Source of the DNA: Dorea phocaeensis
GTDB lineage: Bacteria; Bacillota; Clostridia; Lachnospirales; Lachnospiraceae
Assembly: GCF_900240315.1 (NCBI RefSeq)
Contig: NZ_OEPZ01000001.1
Span: forward strand, 496,001 to 560,000
Direction of reading: 5' to 3'
Length of the DNA: 64,000 nt
The translations under genes were made by a program, and so were the position numbers. Under the pieces are notes generated by a model. That model was given only the letters and a program-made list of their open reading frames with translations, did no database searches and had not been told where the DNA came from. Positions 17,219-26,410 of this stretch are shown in pieces. Every line of letters begins with the position of its first letter. Within the stretch, counting starts at the first letter, position 1.

Positions 17219-17356
17219 CTAACAGCAGAACAAATTGTAACCTGCAAGGATACACAGAATAATACACAGCACTTCCACAAATGTATTCGGCAGGATCAAC
17301 GCCAGAACCATTCCAACCGCCACCCAGAAAAGCGCAAATCCAACGACCCGCTTCAT
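17219..17356 (-). CDS. Small hydrophobic membrane protein (45 aa)
   Basis: A short frame from the ATG at 17356 to a TAG at 17219 encodes 45 residues with two hydrophobic segments (VVGFALFWVAVGMVLALI and VEVLCIILCILAGYNLF) separated by PNTF, and ends in CC. A GAGGTG ribosome-binding site lies 6 nt before the ATG. The gene sits 88 nt downstream of the gerW stop codon on the same strand, so it may be the last gene of that operon. I do not recognise a named family; the frame is short, but its membrane-protein composition, ribosome-binding site and otherwise empty location support it. Confidence 0.65.
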   Translation of the reverse strand: MKRVVGFALFWVAVGMVLALILPNTFVEVLCIILCILAGYNLFCC

Positions 17357-17444
17357 ACACTCACCTCTGCTTGCATTTTCTATCAATCTATGCACAGATG
17401 CCGATATTTATTCTTTAACAGAAAAAGATTGAAATTAATCGCCT

Positions 17445-17834
17445 TTATTTCTCTGCTTCATCCAGGATATCCATCACATCCTCTTCTGTCACTTTTCCCT
17501 CTTTTCTCTCCTGAAAACGATCCATGACATCCGGAATCAAATCCAGAATCTTGGTCATGGTATCCTGATTTCGAATGTTGACCAGTTTGGTATGTCCGTT
17601 CTGAATCACTAGCACTGCACTTGGAGTCATCTTTCCGCCAATACCGCCTGCTCCCTTTTCCCTATTTTCACCATTGAATGATCCGGCTCCCACCGCAAAG
17701 GATACATCCACCAACGGAAGGATAATGGTATCTCCAATATGAATCGCATCTCCTACCACCGTTTTACTGGACACTACTCCATTCATCCCATGAAACAGCG
17801 CTTCCACCGTTCCTTTAAAATTACTTTCAGCCAT
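17445..17834 (-). CDS. gerW: Sporulation protein GerW/YtfJ
   Basis: A 129-residue YtfJ/GerW-family protein, needed in Bacillus for normal spore germination. The start at 17834 (MAESNFKGTVEALF) is chosen for its AGGAGG ribosome-binding site; a longer frame to 17861 would overlap the upstream gene. Hallmarks are VVGDAIHIGDTIILPLVDVSFAVGAG, a glycine-rich segment (EKGAGGIGGKMTPSAVLVI) and a helical tail containing DLIPDVMDRF. It directly follows the DUF2953 gene, matching the ytfI-ytfJ pair of Bacillus. Confidence 0.94.
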   Translation of the reverse strand: MAESNFKGTVEALFHGMNGVVSSKTVVGDAIHIGDTIILPLVDVSFAVGAGSFNGENREKGAGGIGGKMTPSAVLVIQNGHTKLVNIRNQDTMTKILDLIPDVMDRFQERKEGKVTEEDVMDILDEAEK

Positions 17835-17854
17835 ACTTTTTCTCCTCCTGCCTG

Positions 17855-18862
17855 CTACCATTTAAAATTTTTGATCTGCCGATACGCCAAGCGCACTTCC
17901 TTTGCCAAAACCAACTTCAGCAAAAGGCCCACAAACAGCGAAACTCGGATTCTTCCTTTGATATAGCAACTTCCTTCCAGAATCTGGTTTTCAAAATCCG
18001 GTTCGATCTCCACTGCCTCTCCATAAAACGGATACAGTATTCCAAGAACCGCCAACACCTTCCCTGTATTGTAAGGATCCGAAAATCCATAGTGAATCTT
18101 TGCACTTAATTTCTTAGGCCGGATCTTTTTTAACAGTGTAACAATTCCTTTCTTCACCTTCGCAAAGGCTTTTCTCTGAGTCGGATCCGTCAGAAATTCC
18201 GTGACTTTTTCTTTTCTATCCAATAATATTTTTATTTTATCACAGATCTTCTGAAATGTACATTTGATCTTATTGATCAGACTTTCTTTTTCTTTCTTTT
18301 CTGCATTGCTTTTTGAAGTGCTTTTACGTTCTTCGCCGCTTTTCTCCACTTTCTTCCGGTCAATCTTTGCACTTTCTTCCACTGTCTGCGTTTCTGCTTC
18401 TCGAACTTTTTCCACAGCTTTTTCTTCCATCTGCAAAGCTTCTTCCAGAGCTTCTTTTTGCGTTTCACAAGCTTTTTCAACTGTTTTCCATCCAGTGTCT
18501 TCATCCTGCTTTGCCTCCATTTGTTCCCGTTTTTCATTCTCCAATTCCAGTTCCGCTTTCAGTTCTGCTTCTGGTTCTGGTTCTGCTTCCGACTCTGAAG
18601 CTCCCATCATTGTCTTCCATGCAACCCGAAGCTTCCATTTGATGCGTCCATCCTTCACCGCCAGTCGGAAACTGACCAGATGCAAAAGCCAGCTTGCCCG
18701 CATCTGCGCCTGAAGATTCTTCATCGTCTTTTCACAGACCGCTTTTCCTTCATAGCGGACAGGGACGAAGAGGATAATTCCGATCAGCAATACCAGTATC
18801 CCCAGTATTCCTACAATTATCATTCCAATTATTTTTAAAATCAGTAATAGAATATGCAGCAT
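17855..18862 (-). CDS. DUF2953 membrane protein (YtfI-like)
   Basis: A 335-residue protein with a strong N-terminal transmembrane segment (residues ~3-32), a DUF2953-type beta-rich region (VPVRYEGKAVCEKTM; GRIKWKLRV), a long central charged region rich in Glu and Lys (~residues 95-205, with coiled-coil character), and a C-terminal conserved part (KLSAKIHYGFSDPYNTGKVLAVLGILYPFYG) ending in another hydrophobic stretch. The Glu/Lys expansion is longer than in the Bacillus relative. Function is unknown; its fixed place before gerW suggests a sporulation role. Confidence 0.85.
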   Translation of the reverse strand: MLHILLLILKIIGMIIVGILGILVLLIGIILFVPVRYEGKAVCEKTMKNLQAQMRASWLLHLVSFRLAVKDGRIKWKLRVAWKTMMGASESEAEPEPEAELKAELELENEKREQMEAKQDEDTGWKTVEKACETQKEALEEALQMEEKAVEKVREAETQTVEESAKIDRKKVEKSGEERKSTSKSNAEKKEKESLINKIKCTFQKICDKIKILLDRKEKVTEFLTDPTQRKAFAKVKKGIVTLLKKIRPKKLSAKIHYGFSDPYNTGKVLAVLGILYPFYGEAVEIEPDFENQILEGSCYIKGRIRVSLFVGLLLKLVLAKEVRLAYRQIKNFKW

Positions 18863-18864
18863 TC

Positions 18865-19188
18865 CTACTCTTCCTGTTCTTTCTCTAATATAAAGGACCG
18901 TACATCTGCCCCGCCTGTCTTTCGATACACTTCTTCTACAATGGCTTCTACCAATTCCACTGCCGCGTCATAACCTCTGGCAATTCCCACCACCAGATAG
19001 TCTTCCGTGGGATAAGCCGGCTGCAAAAACTGCACGGTATTATAAATCTCCAGTTGATTCTTTTCCCCTTCCGGCAGTGTAACTACAAACAAATCCCACT
19101 GCAGACGGTTCTCATTCAGTCTCCTGATAATTGTTTCTTTCTTCTTTTCCAGTCCTTCTGGCCAGAAAAGTCTTCGACAGTACCTCAT
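18865..19188 (-). CDS. Conserved-looking 107-aa protein of unknown function
   Basis: A 107-residue soluble protein with no recognised domain. It begins MRYCRRLFWPEGLEKKKETIIRRLNEN, then shows alternating strands and helices (WDLFVVTLPEG, QLEIYNTVQFLQ, YLVVGIARGYDAAVELVEAIVEEVYRKTG) and an acidic end. The start has an AAGGGG ribosome-binding site. It is packed between the PBP gene and the DUF2953 gene (the stop TAG is 2 nt before the next ATG), so it belongs to the same envelope/sporulation operon. Confidence 0.8.
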   Translation of the reverse strand: MRYCRRLFWPEGLEKKKETIIRRLNENRLQWDLFVVTLPEGEKNQLEIYNTVQFLQPAYPTEDYLVVGIARGYDAAVELVEAIVEEVYRKTGGADVRSFILEKEQEE

Positions 19189-19215
19189 AGTATAACCCCT
19201 TTTCAGGAATATTTT

Positions 19216-20748
19216 CTAGTAATAATAAGTATCAAACACCTGCTTTGCCACATTAACAGCCTTGGCCGTTCCATCAGAAGACTCAATAATCACACTGATG
19301 ACAAGTTCCGGATTTTCCACATTAGACATTCCTACAAACCAGGAATGGTCTTTCTCTTTATCAGAACTATACTCCGCAGTTCCTGTCTTTCCTGCCGCCG
19401 TATAAGACTGACCGGAAAGAACGGATCCCGTTCCATAATCCACCACACTTTGCATATAAGATTTCAACGCCGAAGCCTCCTGAGCCGTCATAAGCTCTCC
19501 GTATTTGGATGGTTTATTCTTACTCATCTCTGCGCCTTTATAGTTCGTCACTGAATCCACGAGATACGGCTTCATCAACGTTCCGCCATTGGCAACAGCT
19601 GCCGTAATCAGGGCCATATGGTAAGGACTTACCTGCGTCTGCCCCTGTCCCATTGCCGTCATCATTCTTGCCGCACTTCCATCCTGCGCTGACAGAGTAA
19701 AACTACTCTTCGCCGCCGGAAGTACGCAAGGGAGCTTCTTTCCAAACAACAGCTCTTTCGATGTCGCCTGAAATGCAGACGGATCCAAGCTCAAACCAAT
19801 ATTGGAAAAAGATGTATTACAGGAATAGGCAAAGCTTCCCTGCAAATCCAAAGGACCATGTACATTTCCGCCGTAACAGTGAATAGCTGTGCCTTCCTGT
19901 TCAATGACACCCGTGCAATTGTAGCTGTAAGAATTATAATCACTGTGTTCTCTCATATATTCCAGCGCCGTCACAATTTTAAAGGTAGAACCCGGTGCAT
20001 AGAGCCCTTGCGTAGCCCGATTTAAAAGCACACTGTTCTCATCTGTACTAAGGGCTTCCCAGTTCTGCTTTACCGTATTTGGATCATAATCTGGCTTCGA
20101 TACCATAGCAAGAATTTTTCCTGTGCTTGGCTCCAAAACTACAACCGCACCCTTATGGGCTCCCAGGGCATCATATGCCGCCTCCTGAAGCGTCGCATCC
20201 AACGTCGTCACCACGGTATCTCCCTGATTCTTCTGATCCTGAAATTCATTCTTTAGCTTCTCCAGGAAGAATGCATTAGACGTCAGAAGTTCATAGTTTT
20301 CTTCCGCTTCTAATCCGGCTTTTCCCTGCACACTGTAACCAACTACATGCGCGAAGATATTCCCATATGGATATTCTCTCGTCTCTGTTCCATCAGGAGC
20401 CACATTTGTCTGCGCCAGTACATTGCCGTTCTTATCTACAATCTTTCCTCTCACAACCCGGTCTGCGTAAGAGTCCTGCCTGGCGTTATAAGGGCTTCTG
20501 ATAATATCCCGGCTCTTTACCACCTGGAAATATGCAATATATCCCATCATTCCAAGGAAAAGCGCCACAAAAATATAAGTAACCCTAGCGAACTCTTTGT
20601 TCCGGGCGCGCTTTGCCTTTTCCCGCTTCTTGTCTCTTTTGACCGCTTCTCTTCGCTCTTTCCGGGACATTTCCCGTTTTTCCTGGTCTCTGCGGATACG
20701 CTTGTCTGCTTCTCTTTGCTCGTAACCGCTCCTTCTTCTTTCTTTCAA
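19216..20748 (-). CDS. Penicillin-binding protein, class B transpeptidase
   Basis: A 510-residue class B PBP that cross-links peptidoglycan together with the FtsW/RodA polymerase encoded just upstream. A basic cytoplasmic tail (~55 residues) is followed by one transmembrane helix (residues ~56-77), a dimerisation region (RGKIVDKNGNVLA) and the transpeptidase motifs STFK (254-257), SCN (309-311) and KTG (454-456). The likely start is a TTG at 20748 with GAGGA upstream; an ATG at 20670 (MSRKERREAV) is the main alternative. Either way the frame overlaps the end of the ftsW-like gene in a different frame (164 or 86 nt), which is unusual. Confidence 0.93.
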   Translation of the reverse strand: MKERRRSGYEQREADKRIRRDQEKREMSRKERREAVKRDKKREKAKRARNKEFARVTYIFVALFLGMMGYIAYFQVVKSRDIIRSPYNARQDSYADRVVRGKIVDKNGNVLAQTNVAPDGTETREYPYGNIFAHVVGYSVQGKAGLEAEENYELLTSNAFFLEKLKNEFQDQKNQGDTVVTTLDATLQEAAYDALGAHKGAVVVLEPSTGKILAMVSKPDYDPNTVKQNWEALSTDENSVLLNRATQGLYAPGSTFKIVTALEYMREHSDYNSYSYNCTGVIEQEGTAIHCYGGNVHGPLDLQGSFAYSCNTSFSNIGLSLDPSAFQATSKELLFGKKLPCVLPAAKSSFTLSAQDGSAARMMTAMGQGQTQVSPYHMALITAAVANGGTLMKPYLVDSVTNYKGAEMSKNKPSKYGELMTAQEASALKSYMQSVVDYGTGSVLSGQSYTAAGKTGTAEYSSDKEKDHSWFVGMSNVENPELVISVIIESSDGTAKAVNVAKQVFDTYYY

Positions 20749-22057
20749 TATCCTCTTCCTCGTCTTCTCTTAATATATATAACCCTTGAATAATTGCAAA
20801 CATAATCAGCGTGCTCAGAAGGGAGCTTCCTCCGTAGCTTACCAGCGGAAGCGTCACCCCCGTGGAAGGAATAAACTTCGTCACTCCGCCAATTGTCAGA
20901 AACACCTGGAAAATATAGCAGGTTCCAAGTCCAAGTGCCACCATCTTATAGAACATGTTATGAAGCTGCATTGCAATATTTAAGAACATAATATAACAGC
21001 TAACGCAGATAAGAATCATACATAATGCAAAGATCAATCCCATTTCTTCTGAGATAGCAGAAAAAATGAAATCTTCATCCGCTACCGGTATGGTATCCGG
21101 CTCTCCCTGGAACAATCCCATTCCAAACCATCCGCCAGTACCAATCGCAAACAGGGATTGCGCCACCTGATATCCTCCATTGTCATACGTCGCAAAGGGA
21201 TCTCTCCACACATTCACACGGGTACGCACGTGTCCAAACAGATAGTACGCTGCAACGGAAGCCACACTTCCTGCCCCCAGCCCGGCCAACAGATAAAGCG
21301 GCTGATGGGTGGCCACATACAACATTGTAAGATACACCACAAAAATAATCAGCGCCGCCCCCAAATCCTTGGACGCAACCAGAATCAAAACATGAAACGC
21401 TGCAACGGCTGTAGTAATCACAATATTCTTAAATTCCATGGAATACTTAAAACTCGCCGCCACAAAAAATACAAAAACAATCTTCACCAGCTCTGACGGT
21501 TGAATACTGATTCCTCCAATGGTAAATCCCAGCTTGGCACCGTAGGATACTTGCCCTAATACAGCAACAACCCCTAGCGACACAATTCCTGCAATGCCAT
21601 AGAATTTACGCCACTCAGGAAGTTTTTTAAATTTTCTGATAATGACCGGAACCACCAGACTTAGGGCAACTGTTCCTGCCGCAATCACATACTGCTTCAC
21701 CGCTTTTTCATAATTCAGCCTGGTCAGCATAATCAATCCGATCGAAAGCAGCGTACACATATTGTTGACAACCAGCCTTGAGACCTTCGGATAAATCAAT
21801 GTATACAGAAGAATGATCGCTCCCAACAACACCACCTGCATCAGATAGAATGCAAACATTTTAATATCTTCCGTCTCCAGATACATCACCACAAACGCGA
21901 TCATATGAATCGTAAACATCAATACATTCTGCTTCCTCAGCATCCGTTTCTTTTTATCCGGATCATAATATCCGAAAATGTTAAAACACAGATATGTATA
22001 CATTGTGATGAAAATAATCATCAGATATTTTGATAATTCTACAATAATATTAACCAA
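20585..22057 (-). CDS. FtsW/RodA/SpoVE family glycosyltransferase (SEDS)
   Basis: A 490-residue SEDS-family peptidoglycan polymerase with about ten transmembrane helices. The family motifs are present: ISIQPSELVKI, GFTIGG, DEDFIFSAISEEMGL and VSYGGSSLLST. The C-terminus carries a long, highly basic cytoplasmic extension (~60 residues, rich in Lys/Arg) whose last 164 nt overlap the following PBP gene. The start appears to be a TTG at 22057 preceded by AGGTGG, 8 nt after the U32 stop. Together with the PBP it forms a cognate polymerase-transpeptidase pair. Whether it serves elongation, division or sporulation is not decidable here. Confidence 0.93.
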   Translation of the reverse strand: MVNIIVELSKYLMIIFITMYTYLCFNIFGYYDPDKKKRMLRKQNVLMFTIHMIAFVVMYLETEDIKMFAFYLMQVVLLGAIILLYTLIYPKVSRLVVNNMCTLLSIGLIMLTRLNYEKAVKQYVIAAGTVALSLVVPVIIRKFKKLPEWRKFYGIAGIVSLGVVAVLGQVSYGAKLGFTIGGISIQPSELVKIVFVFFVAASFKYSMEFKNIVITTAVAAFHVLILVASKDLGAALIIFVVYLTMLYVATHQPLYLLAGLGAGSVASVAAYYLFGHVRTRVNVWRDPFATYDNGGYQVAQSLFAIGTGGWFGMGLFQGEPDTIPVADEDFIFSAISEEMGLIFALCMILICVSCYIMFLNIAMQLHNMFYKMVALGLGTCYIFQVFLTIGGVTKFIPSTGVTLPLVSYGGSSLLSTLIMFAIIQGLYILREDEEEDIERKKKERLRAKRSRQAYPQRPGKTGNVPERAKRSGQKRQEAGKGKARPEQRVR

Positions 22058-22065
22058 TTTTCCAC

Positions 22066-24204
22066 CTACTTTACTCCCCGTTTAAAATGTCCCCTGGTAA
22101 ACTCAGATACGAAAGGCTGCGTTTTTTCACCAGAAAGAAGGGCATGGATGCAGGAAGCTGTTATTTTCTGAAGTTCCTTTCCTGTCTCCACCGTCATATC
22201 CAGACGAAGCTCTGCAGGCGCTAACGCCCGAATCTCTTCCTGTTTATCTGCCAGGTAGAGAGGATTCAAATTATAAATCACATTATAACAGTATTTGCAG
22301 CACTTTTGAACCCGAAATTCTTTCTGATATCTGTCAAATATCGACAATACCCCTTCCTGTCTCCTGCAGGTTCCCGTCGTTTTCTCTATACAGTTTGCTG
22401 TAATCATTACCGGCTGGTAACCATAAACAGGCAGTGCTGCCTCCGTAATTCCAAGCCGCAGCAGCTCTCTGTCATTAAGTTCCGCAGGCGCTGTAATCCT
22501 GCTGATTCCATTTTCTTTAAAAAATGCTTTCCCATATTGATTCCACACATACAAATTCTGATCAGAACGTATCTCTCCTTCATATCCCTTTTCCCACAGC
22601 CAGGACAGGCTTTCCCAGTTTCGAATCAACATTCCGTCATAGTGTGTAAGTGCTTCGCTATATTCCTGCTCTAAGAAAGAAATCCCCTCCTTGCGCAGGA
22701 TATAAGGAAGTGCAAGAAAGAATCTCTTCTCGCTCCCGGCATGACTTTGAAGCAGACGATACGCTTTCATTCCAAGTCCCACTGTACTGTCCACATAGAT
22801 AGCTGAAATCTCCGGAATTAAAAGAGCCTGCTCCAGCTGTTCCTGCGTGTGAACCAACATCGTAATTTCCGGATCCTTCCCTTTCGATTCCGGGATTGTC
22901 TCCTTCTTGGGCTGTACTTTCACTTCCCTCCGATAGGTTTTTAATAAACCTTCACTGAGGAGAGAAAGCCCCTCCCGACGCAATTCATTCAGCGCCTGCA
23001 TTGGAAGAAATACCTCCCCTTCCAACACAATCTCCAGCTGATCAAACAGAAAATCTGTATTTCCTGTCTTTCGCATCTGTTTTTCTATCCGCTCTTTTGA
23101 AAGCGGCTGGCTCTGAGCCTTCTGAACTATCTCCCCGGTACACAGAATTTGCGTTTCCTTGGCGCTCACCACCAGTTTAGCACTCTGCCCGACAGAAAGT
23201 ATTAATTTGCCATTAATTTTTTCTTGTATTTTTTCATCCAACCAGCTGTTTCCCTGATCTTTTTCCCGATCTTTTGCCGGCTGCGGACGCTGAAAGGATA
23301 TCATATTCTTTCCGTTGTGCTGTCGATAATACCCTTCACTATATCCCCTTCTTTGATAAGCCTCCTGCAGTTTCTGAAGATCACTTTGCGTAACCCGGAA
23401 CTTCTCTCTTCCATTTGCAAGATACGCGTCCGCATACTTCCGATACATCTGAGTCACCACAAACACATATTCCGGCTGTTTCATCCGACCTTCGATTTTA
23501 AAGGAGTCGATTCCTGCATCAATCAAATCCGGAATCATCTCAATTGTGCACAAATCTTTCAAGCTCATAAGATCCTTCGGCTTCTGCCCCTTCACTTGCC
23601 ACGGAAGACGGCATGGCTGAGCACACTGTCCTCGGTTGCCGCTTCTTCCTCCAATCATGCTGCTCATTAAACACTGGCCAGAATAACAGTAGCAGAGAGC
23701 TCCATGTACAAAACACTCTACCTCCAGACCCGTTTCCTGCTTGATCTGTCTAACCTCCGCAAGAGACAGTTCCCTGGCCGGAACAACACGAGTAATCCCC
23801 TGGGCTTTCCAAAATGCCGCTCCCCTGCTTCCGGTAATGGTCATCTGAGTACTTGCATGGATCTGAAGATCCGGAAAATAACGGCGGATATAAGCTGCCA
23901 CACCTGCATCCTGTACGATCACCGCATCCAATCCTCTTTTATAGTATGGAAGAAGATAACTGTACAGTCCATCCATCTCTGAATCTTTCAGCAAGGTATT
24001 CACCGTCAGATAAATCCGCCTCCCATGGATATGCACATAATCAATTGCGTCTAACAATTCTTCTTCTGACAGATTTTTTGCATACGCTCTTGCGCCAAAT
24101 TGTATGCCGCCGATATAAACGGCATCAGCCCCTGCAAGAATCGCCGCTTTTAAACTTTCTATCGATCCGGCAGGCGCCAATATTTCAACTTCTCGTTTCA
24201 TCAT
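22066..24204 (-). CDS. Peptidase U32 family protein (with DUF3656-like half)
   Basis: A 712-residue U32-family protein. The N-terminal half matches RlhA/YhbU-type enzymes that hydroxylate RNA or act as collagenase-like proteins: EILAPAGSIESLKAAILAGADAVYIGG, ECFVHGALCYCYSGQCLMSS and a cysteine cluster GNRGQCAQPC. Further Cys residues (CCKYCYNVIYN) near residue 640 complete the probable Fe-S or metal site. The C-terminal part resembles DUF3656. A second ATG three nt inside (24201) fits the AAGGA ribosome-binding site better. It heads the ftsW-PBP operon. Confidence 0.9.
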   Translation of the reverse strand: MMKREVEILAPAGSIESLKAAILAGADAVYIGGIQFGARAYAKNLSEEELLDAIDYVHIHGRRIYLTVNTLLKDSEMDGLYSYLLPYYKRGLDAVIVQDAGVAAYIRRYFPDLQIHASTQMTITGSRGAAFWKAQGITRVVPARELSLAEVRQIKQETGLEVECFVHGALCYCYSGQCLMSSMIGGRSGNRGQCAQPCRLPWQVKGQKPKDLMSLKDLCTIEMIPDLIDAGIDSFKIEGRMKQPEYVFVVTQMYRKYADAYLANGREKFRVTQSDLQKLQEAYQRRGYSEGYYRQHNGKNMISFQRPQPAKDREKDQGNSWLDEKIQEKINGKLILSVGQSAKLVVSAKETQILCTGEIVQKAQSQPLSKERIEKQMRKTGNTDFLFDQLEIVLEGEVFLPMQALNELRREGLSLLSEGLLKTYRREVKVQPKKETIPESKGKDPEITMLVHTQEQLEQALLIPEISAIYVDSTVGLGMKAYRLLQSHAGSEKRFFLALPYILRKEGISFLEQEYSEALTHYDGMLIRNWESLSWLWEKGYEGEIRSDQNLYVWNQYGKAFFKENGISRITAPAELNDRELLRLGITEAALPVYGYQPVMITANCIEKTTGTCRRQEGVLSIFDRYQKEFRVQKCCKYCYNVIYNLNPLYLADKQEEIRALAPAELRLDMTVETGKELQKITASCIHALLSGEKTQPFVSEFTRGHFKRGVK

Positions 24205-24271
24205 ATTCCTTTTCCTATCCCTATTTATCTAGCAGGGATTTGTCTGTTCCCCGCACCTTATCTCTTTGAAG

Positions 24272-24303
24272 AAAAATAGGCTGTCCTCGGACAGCCTATT
24301 TTT
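24272..24303 (-). terminator. Terminator overlapping the end of zapA
   Basis: Arms AAAAATAGGCTGT (24272-24284) and ACAGCCTATTTTT (24291-24303) pair perfectly around a 6-nt loop. The hairpin starts inside the last codons and stop of zapA, an economical arrangement. Confidence 0.88.
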
Positions 24304-24709
24304 TATGATTATTCTTTATCTCTGTTTCAAGCTGTACGATCTTCATCTGAAGCTCCTTGTTCTCCTCTTTCAGCTTGTCCATCGCTTTTTCTGCATTCTC
24401 AAGCTTAATCTGTACAGAGATCAATTCATGTTTCAGATCGTACATCTCCTTGTCCTTGGCTTCGATATCACTCTCCAGCGTACTTCCCTGCTTTTTCGCC
24501 TTAAAGTAATCATCTGCAATATTCAATGCCAGCAGGATACTTCTTGTCTCCGCACTCTGCTTCCGGTATCCATCGCTGTTCCCACATTCGTCAATCTTAT
24601 GATTCAGATAAGTAGATACCTTCTGCAGATACTCTTCACTCTCGAATCCGCTAAGCGTAAATACTTTTCCCCCAATTAATACTTCTGTATAATTTTTTGA
24701 TGATGCCAT
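24296..24709 (-). CDS. zapA: Cell division protein ZapA
   Basis: A 137-residue ZapA-family protein that bundles FtsZ filaments at midcell. The N-terminal beta domain (YTEVLIGGKVFTLSGFESEEYLQKVSTYLNHKIDEC) is typical, followed by the helix ILLALNIADDYFKAKK and a long C-terminal coiled coil (residues ~70-135). It is somewhat longer than many ZapA proteins, due to the coiled coil. An AGGAGG ribosome-binding site precedes the ATG at 24709. It is a single unit between ruvB and the U32 operon. Confidence 0.93.
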   Translation of the reverse strand: MASSKNYTEVLIGGKVFTLSGFESEEYLQKVSTYLNHKIDECGNSDGYRKQSAETRSILLALNIADDYFKAKKQGSTLESDIEAKDKEMYDLKHELISVQIKLENAEKAMDKLKEENKELQMKIVQLETEIKNNHKK

Positions 24710-24781
24710 AAAAAGCCTCCTCGAACTTTCCTAATACTCTGATAACTATTATAAACTAATCCGCTGCAAATTGCCACAAAT

Positions 24782-25783
24782 TTATTCATTTTCGCATGAA
24801 ATTCCAAGATGACGATATGCATGATCTGTTACAACCCTTCCTCTTGGTGTTCTCTGAATAAATCCATTTTTCAGAAGATAAGGCTCATATACGTCCTCTA
24901 TGGTTCCTGCATCCTCGCCAAGTGATGCCGCCAGCGTATCGAGTCCTACCGGCCCTCCCTGGAACTTTTCGATCATAATCAGAAGTAAATCCCGATCCGT
25001 CTGATCTAACCCTTCCTTATCCACATCCAGCAAATCCAGCGCATAGTTAGCCACTTCCTCTGTAATATGTCCTTCGTATTTTACCTGCGCAAAATCCCGA
25101 ACTCTCTTTAAGAGGCGGTTAGCCAGACGCGGCGTTCCTCTTGACCGTCTGGCAAGAGCGTAAGCGCCTCTTTCATCAATTCCAACCTCCAGCACATGTG
25201 CTGATCGTATAATAATCGTCTTTAATTCTTCCACAGTATAGTATTCCATCCGGTTTACCACACCGAAGCGATCCCGCAGAGGAGCCGTCAGCATTCCCGC
25301 TCTGGTGGTAGCACCAACAAGGGTAAATTTCGGCAAATCCAGACGAATCGACCTAGCACTTGCCCCTTTTCCAATCATAATATCAATTGCATAATCTTCC
25401 ATCGCCGGATAAAGTACCTCTTCCACCTGCCTGTTCAGCCGATGAATCTCATCCACAAAGAGAACGTCTCCCTCCTGAAGATTGTTCAAAATCGCCGCCA
25501 TCTCCCCCGGCTTTTCAATTGCCGGTCCAGAGGTAATCTTCAAATTCACATTCATCTCATTGGCAATAATTCCCGCCAGTGTTGTCTTCCCTAACCCCGG
25601 AGGACCATAGAACAGCACATGATCCAGAGCCTCTCCTCTGGCTTTCGCTGCTTCAATATATATTTTCAACGTCTCCTTTGCCTTCTCTTGTCCGATATAA
25701 TCTTCCAAAAGCTGAGGACGAAGATGGTTCTCTATCTTAATATCTTCTTCCAAATTCTCCGTCGTGATAATTCTTCTGCTCAT
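24782..25783 (-). CDS. ruvB: Holliday junction branch-migration helicase RuvB
   Basis: RuvB is the AAA+ motor that, with RuvA, drives branch migration of Holliday junctions. The 333-residue protein has the N-terminal [17 protein letters not shown], Walker [12 protein letters not shown], Walker B DEIHRLNR, sensor ATTRAG and the C-terminal winged helix ([21 protein letters not shown]). It follows ruvA by 10 nt. No ruvC is visible in this window. Confidence 0.98.
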   Translation of the reverse strand: MSRRIITTENLEEDIKIENHLRPQLLEDYIGQEKAKETLKIYIEAAKARGEALDHVLFYGPPGLGKTTLAGIIANEMNVNLKITSGPAIEKPGEMAAILNNLQEGDVLFVDEIHRLNRQVEEVLYPAMEDYAIDIMIGKGASARSIRLDLPKFTLVGATTRAGMLTAPLRDRFGVVNRMEYYTVEELKTIIIRSAHVLEVGIDERGAYALARRSRGTPRLANRLLKRVRDFAQVKYEGHITEEVANYALDLLDVDKEGLDQTDRDLLLIMIEKFQGGPVGLDTLAASLGEDAGTIEDVYEPYLLKNGFIQRTPRGRVVTDHAYRHLGISCENE

Positions 25784-25793
25784 GCTCTGCTCC

Positions 25794-26402
25794 CTACATC
25801 ATGTATTTCAGCGCCTGTTTCAGCACCGTTTCCACATCGGTATCTGCCTGCATCTCTACCTGTTTCACAGCTCTTAAAGCCTCTGTACTGCCATAACCAA
25901 GAGCCACCAACGCCTGTACCGCTTCACTTTGCACCTCTCCTTGTCCACCGGAAGAGACCCCCGATGTAGGTGCTTCTTCCAGATGATCCAGTACATCCTC
26001 TAGATGAAGCTTGTCCTTTAATTCCAAAATCAACTTTTCTGCTGTCTTCTTTCCGATTCCCGGCGCCGCACAGATTGCCTTGACATCATTGGACAGAACC
26101 GCAAATCGAAGATCATCAGGCGACAGGACAGACAAAACCCCAAGTCCTCCTTTCGGACCAATTCCATTTACTCCAATCAACAATTTGAATACCCGCAAGT
26201 CATCGCGGGTAAAAAAGCCATATAACTTCATGGCATCTTCCTTTACACTTAAGTATGTGTGTAGTTTAACCTCACTTCCTGCTGGCGGAAGCATTCCCAT
26301 GGCAGAACCCGCCATGTAAATTCCATATCCCACTCCGCCTACATCTACAATCACCTTGTCCTCTTCGCAGTCCACAAGGGTTCCTCTGATATACGATATC
26401 AT
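25794..26402 (-). CDS. ruvA: Holliday junction-binding protein RuvA
   Basis: RuvA is the tetrameric protein that binds four-way junctions and recruits RuvB. The 202-residue sequence shows the OB-fold start ([29 protein letters not shown]), two helix-hairpin-helix motifs ([40 protein letters not shown]) and the C-terminal RuvB-interacting domain ([21 protein letters not shown]). It lies 8 nt after the Gx-type transporter gene, an apparently unrelated partner in the same operon. Confidence 0.98.
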   Translation of the reverse strand: MISYIRGTLVDCEEDKVIVDVGGVGYGIYMAGSAMGMLPPAGSEVKLHTYLSVKEDAMKLYGFFTRDDLRVFKLLIGVNGIGPKGGLGVLSVLSPDDLRFAVLSNDVKAICAAPGIGKKTAEKLILELKDKLHLEDVLDHLEEAPTSGVSSGGQGEVQSEAVQALVALGYGSTEALRAVKQVEMQADTDVETVLKQALKYMM

Positions 26403-26410
26403 AACTCCTC

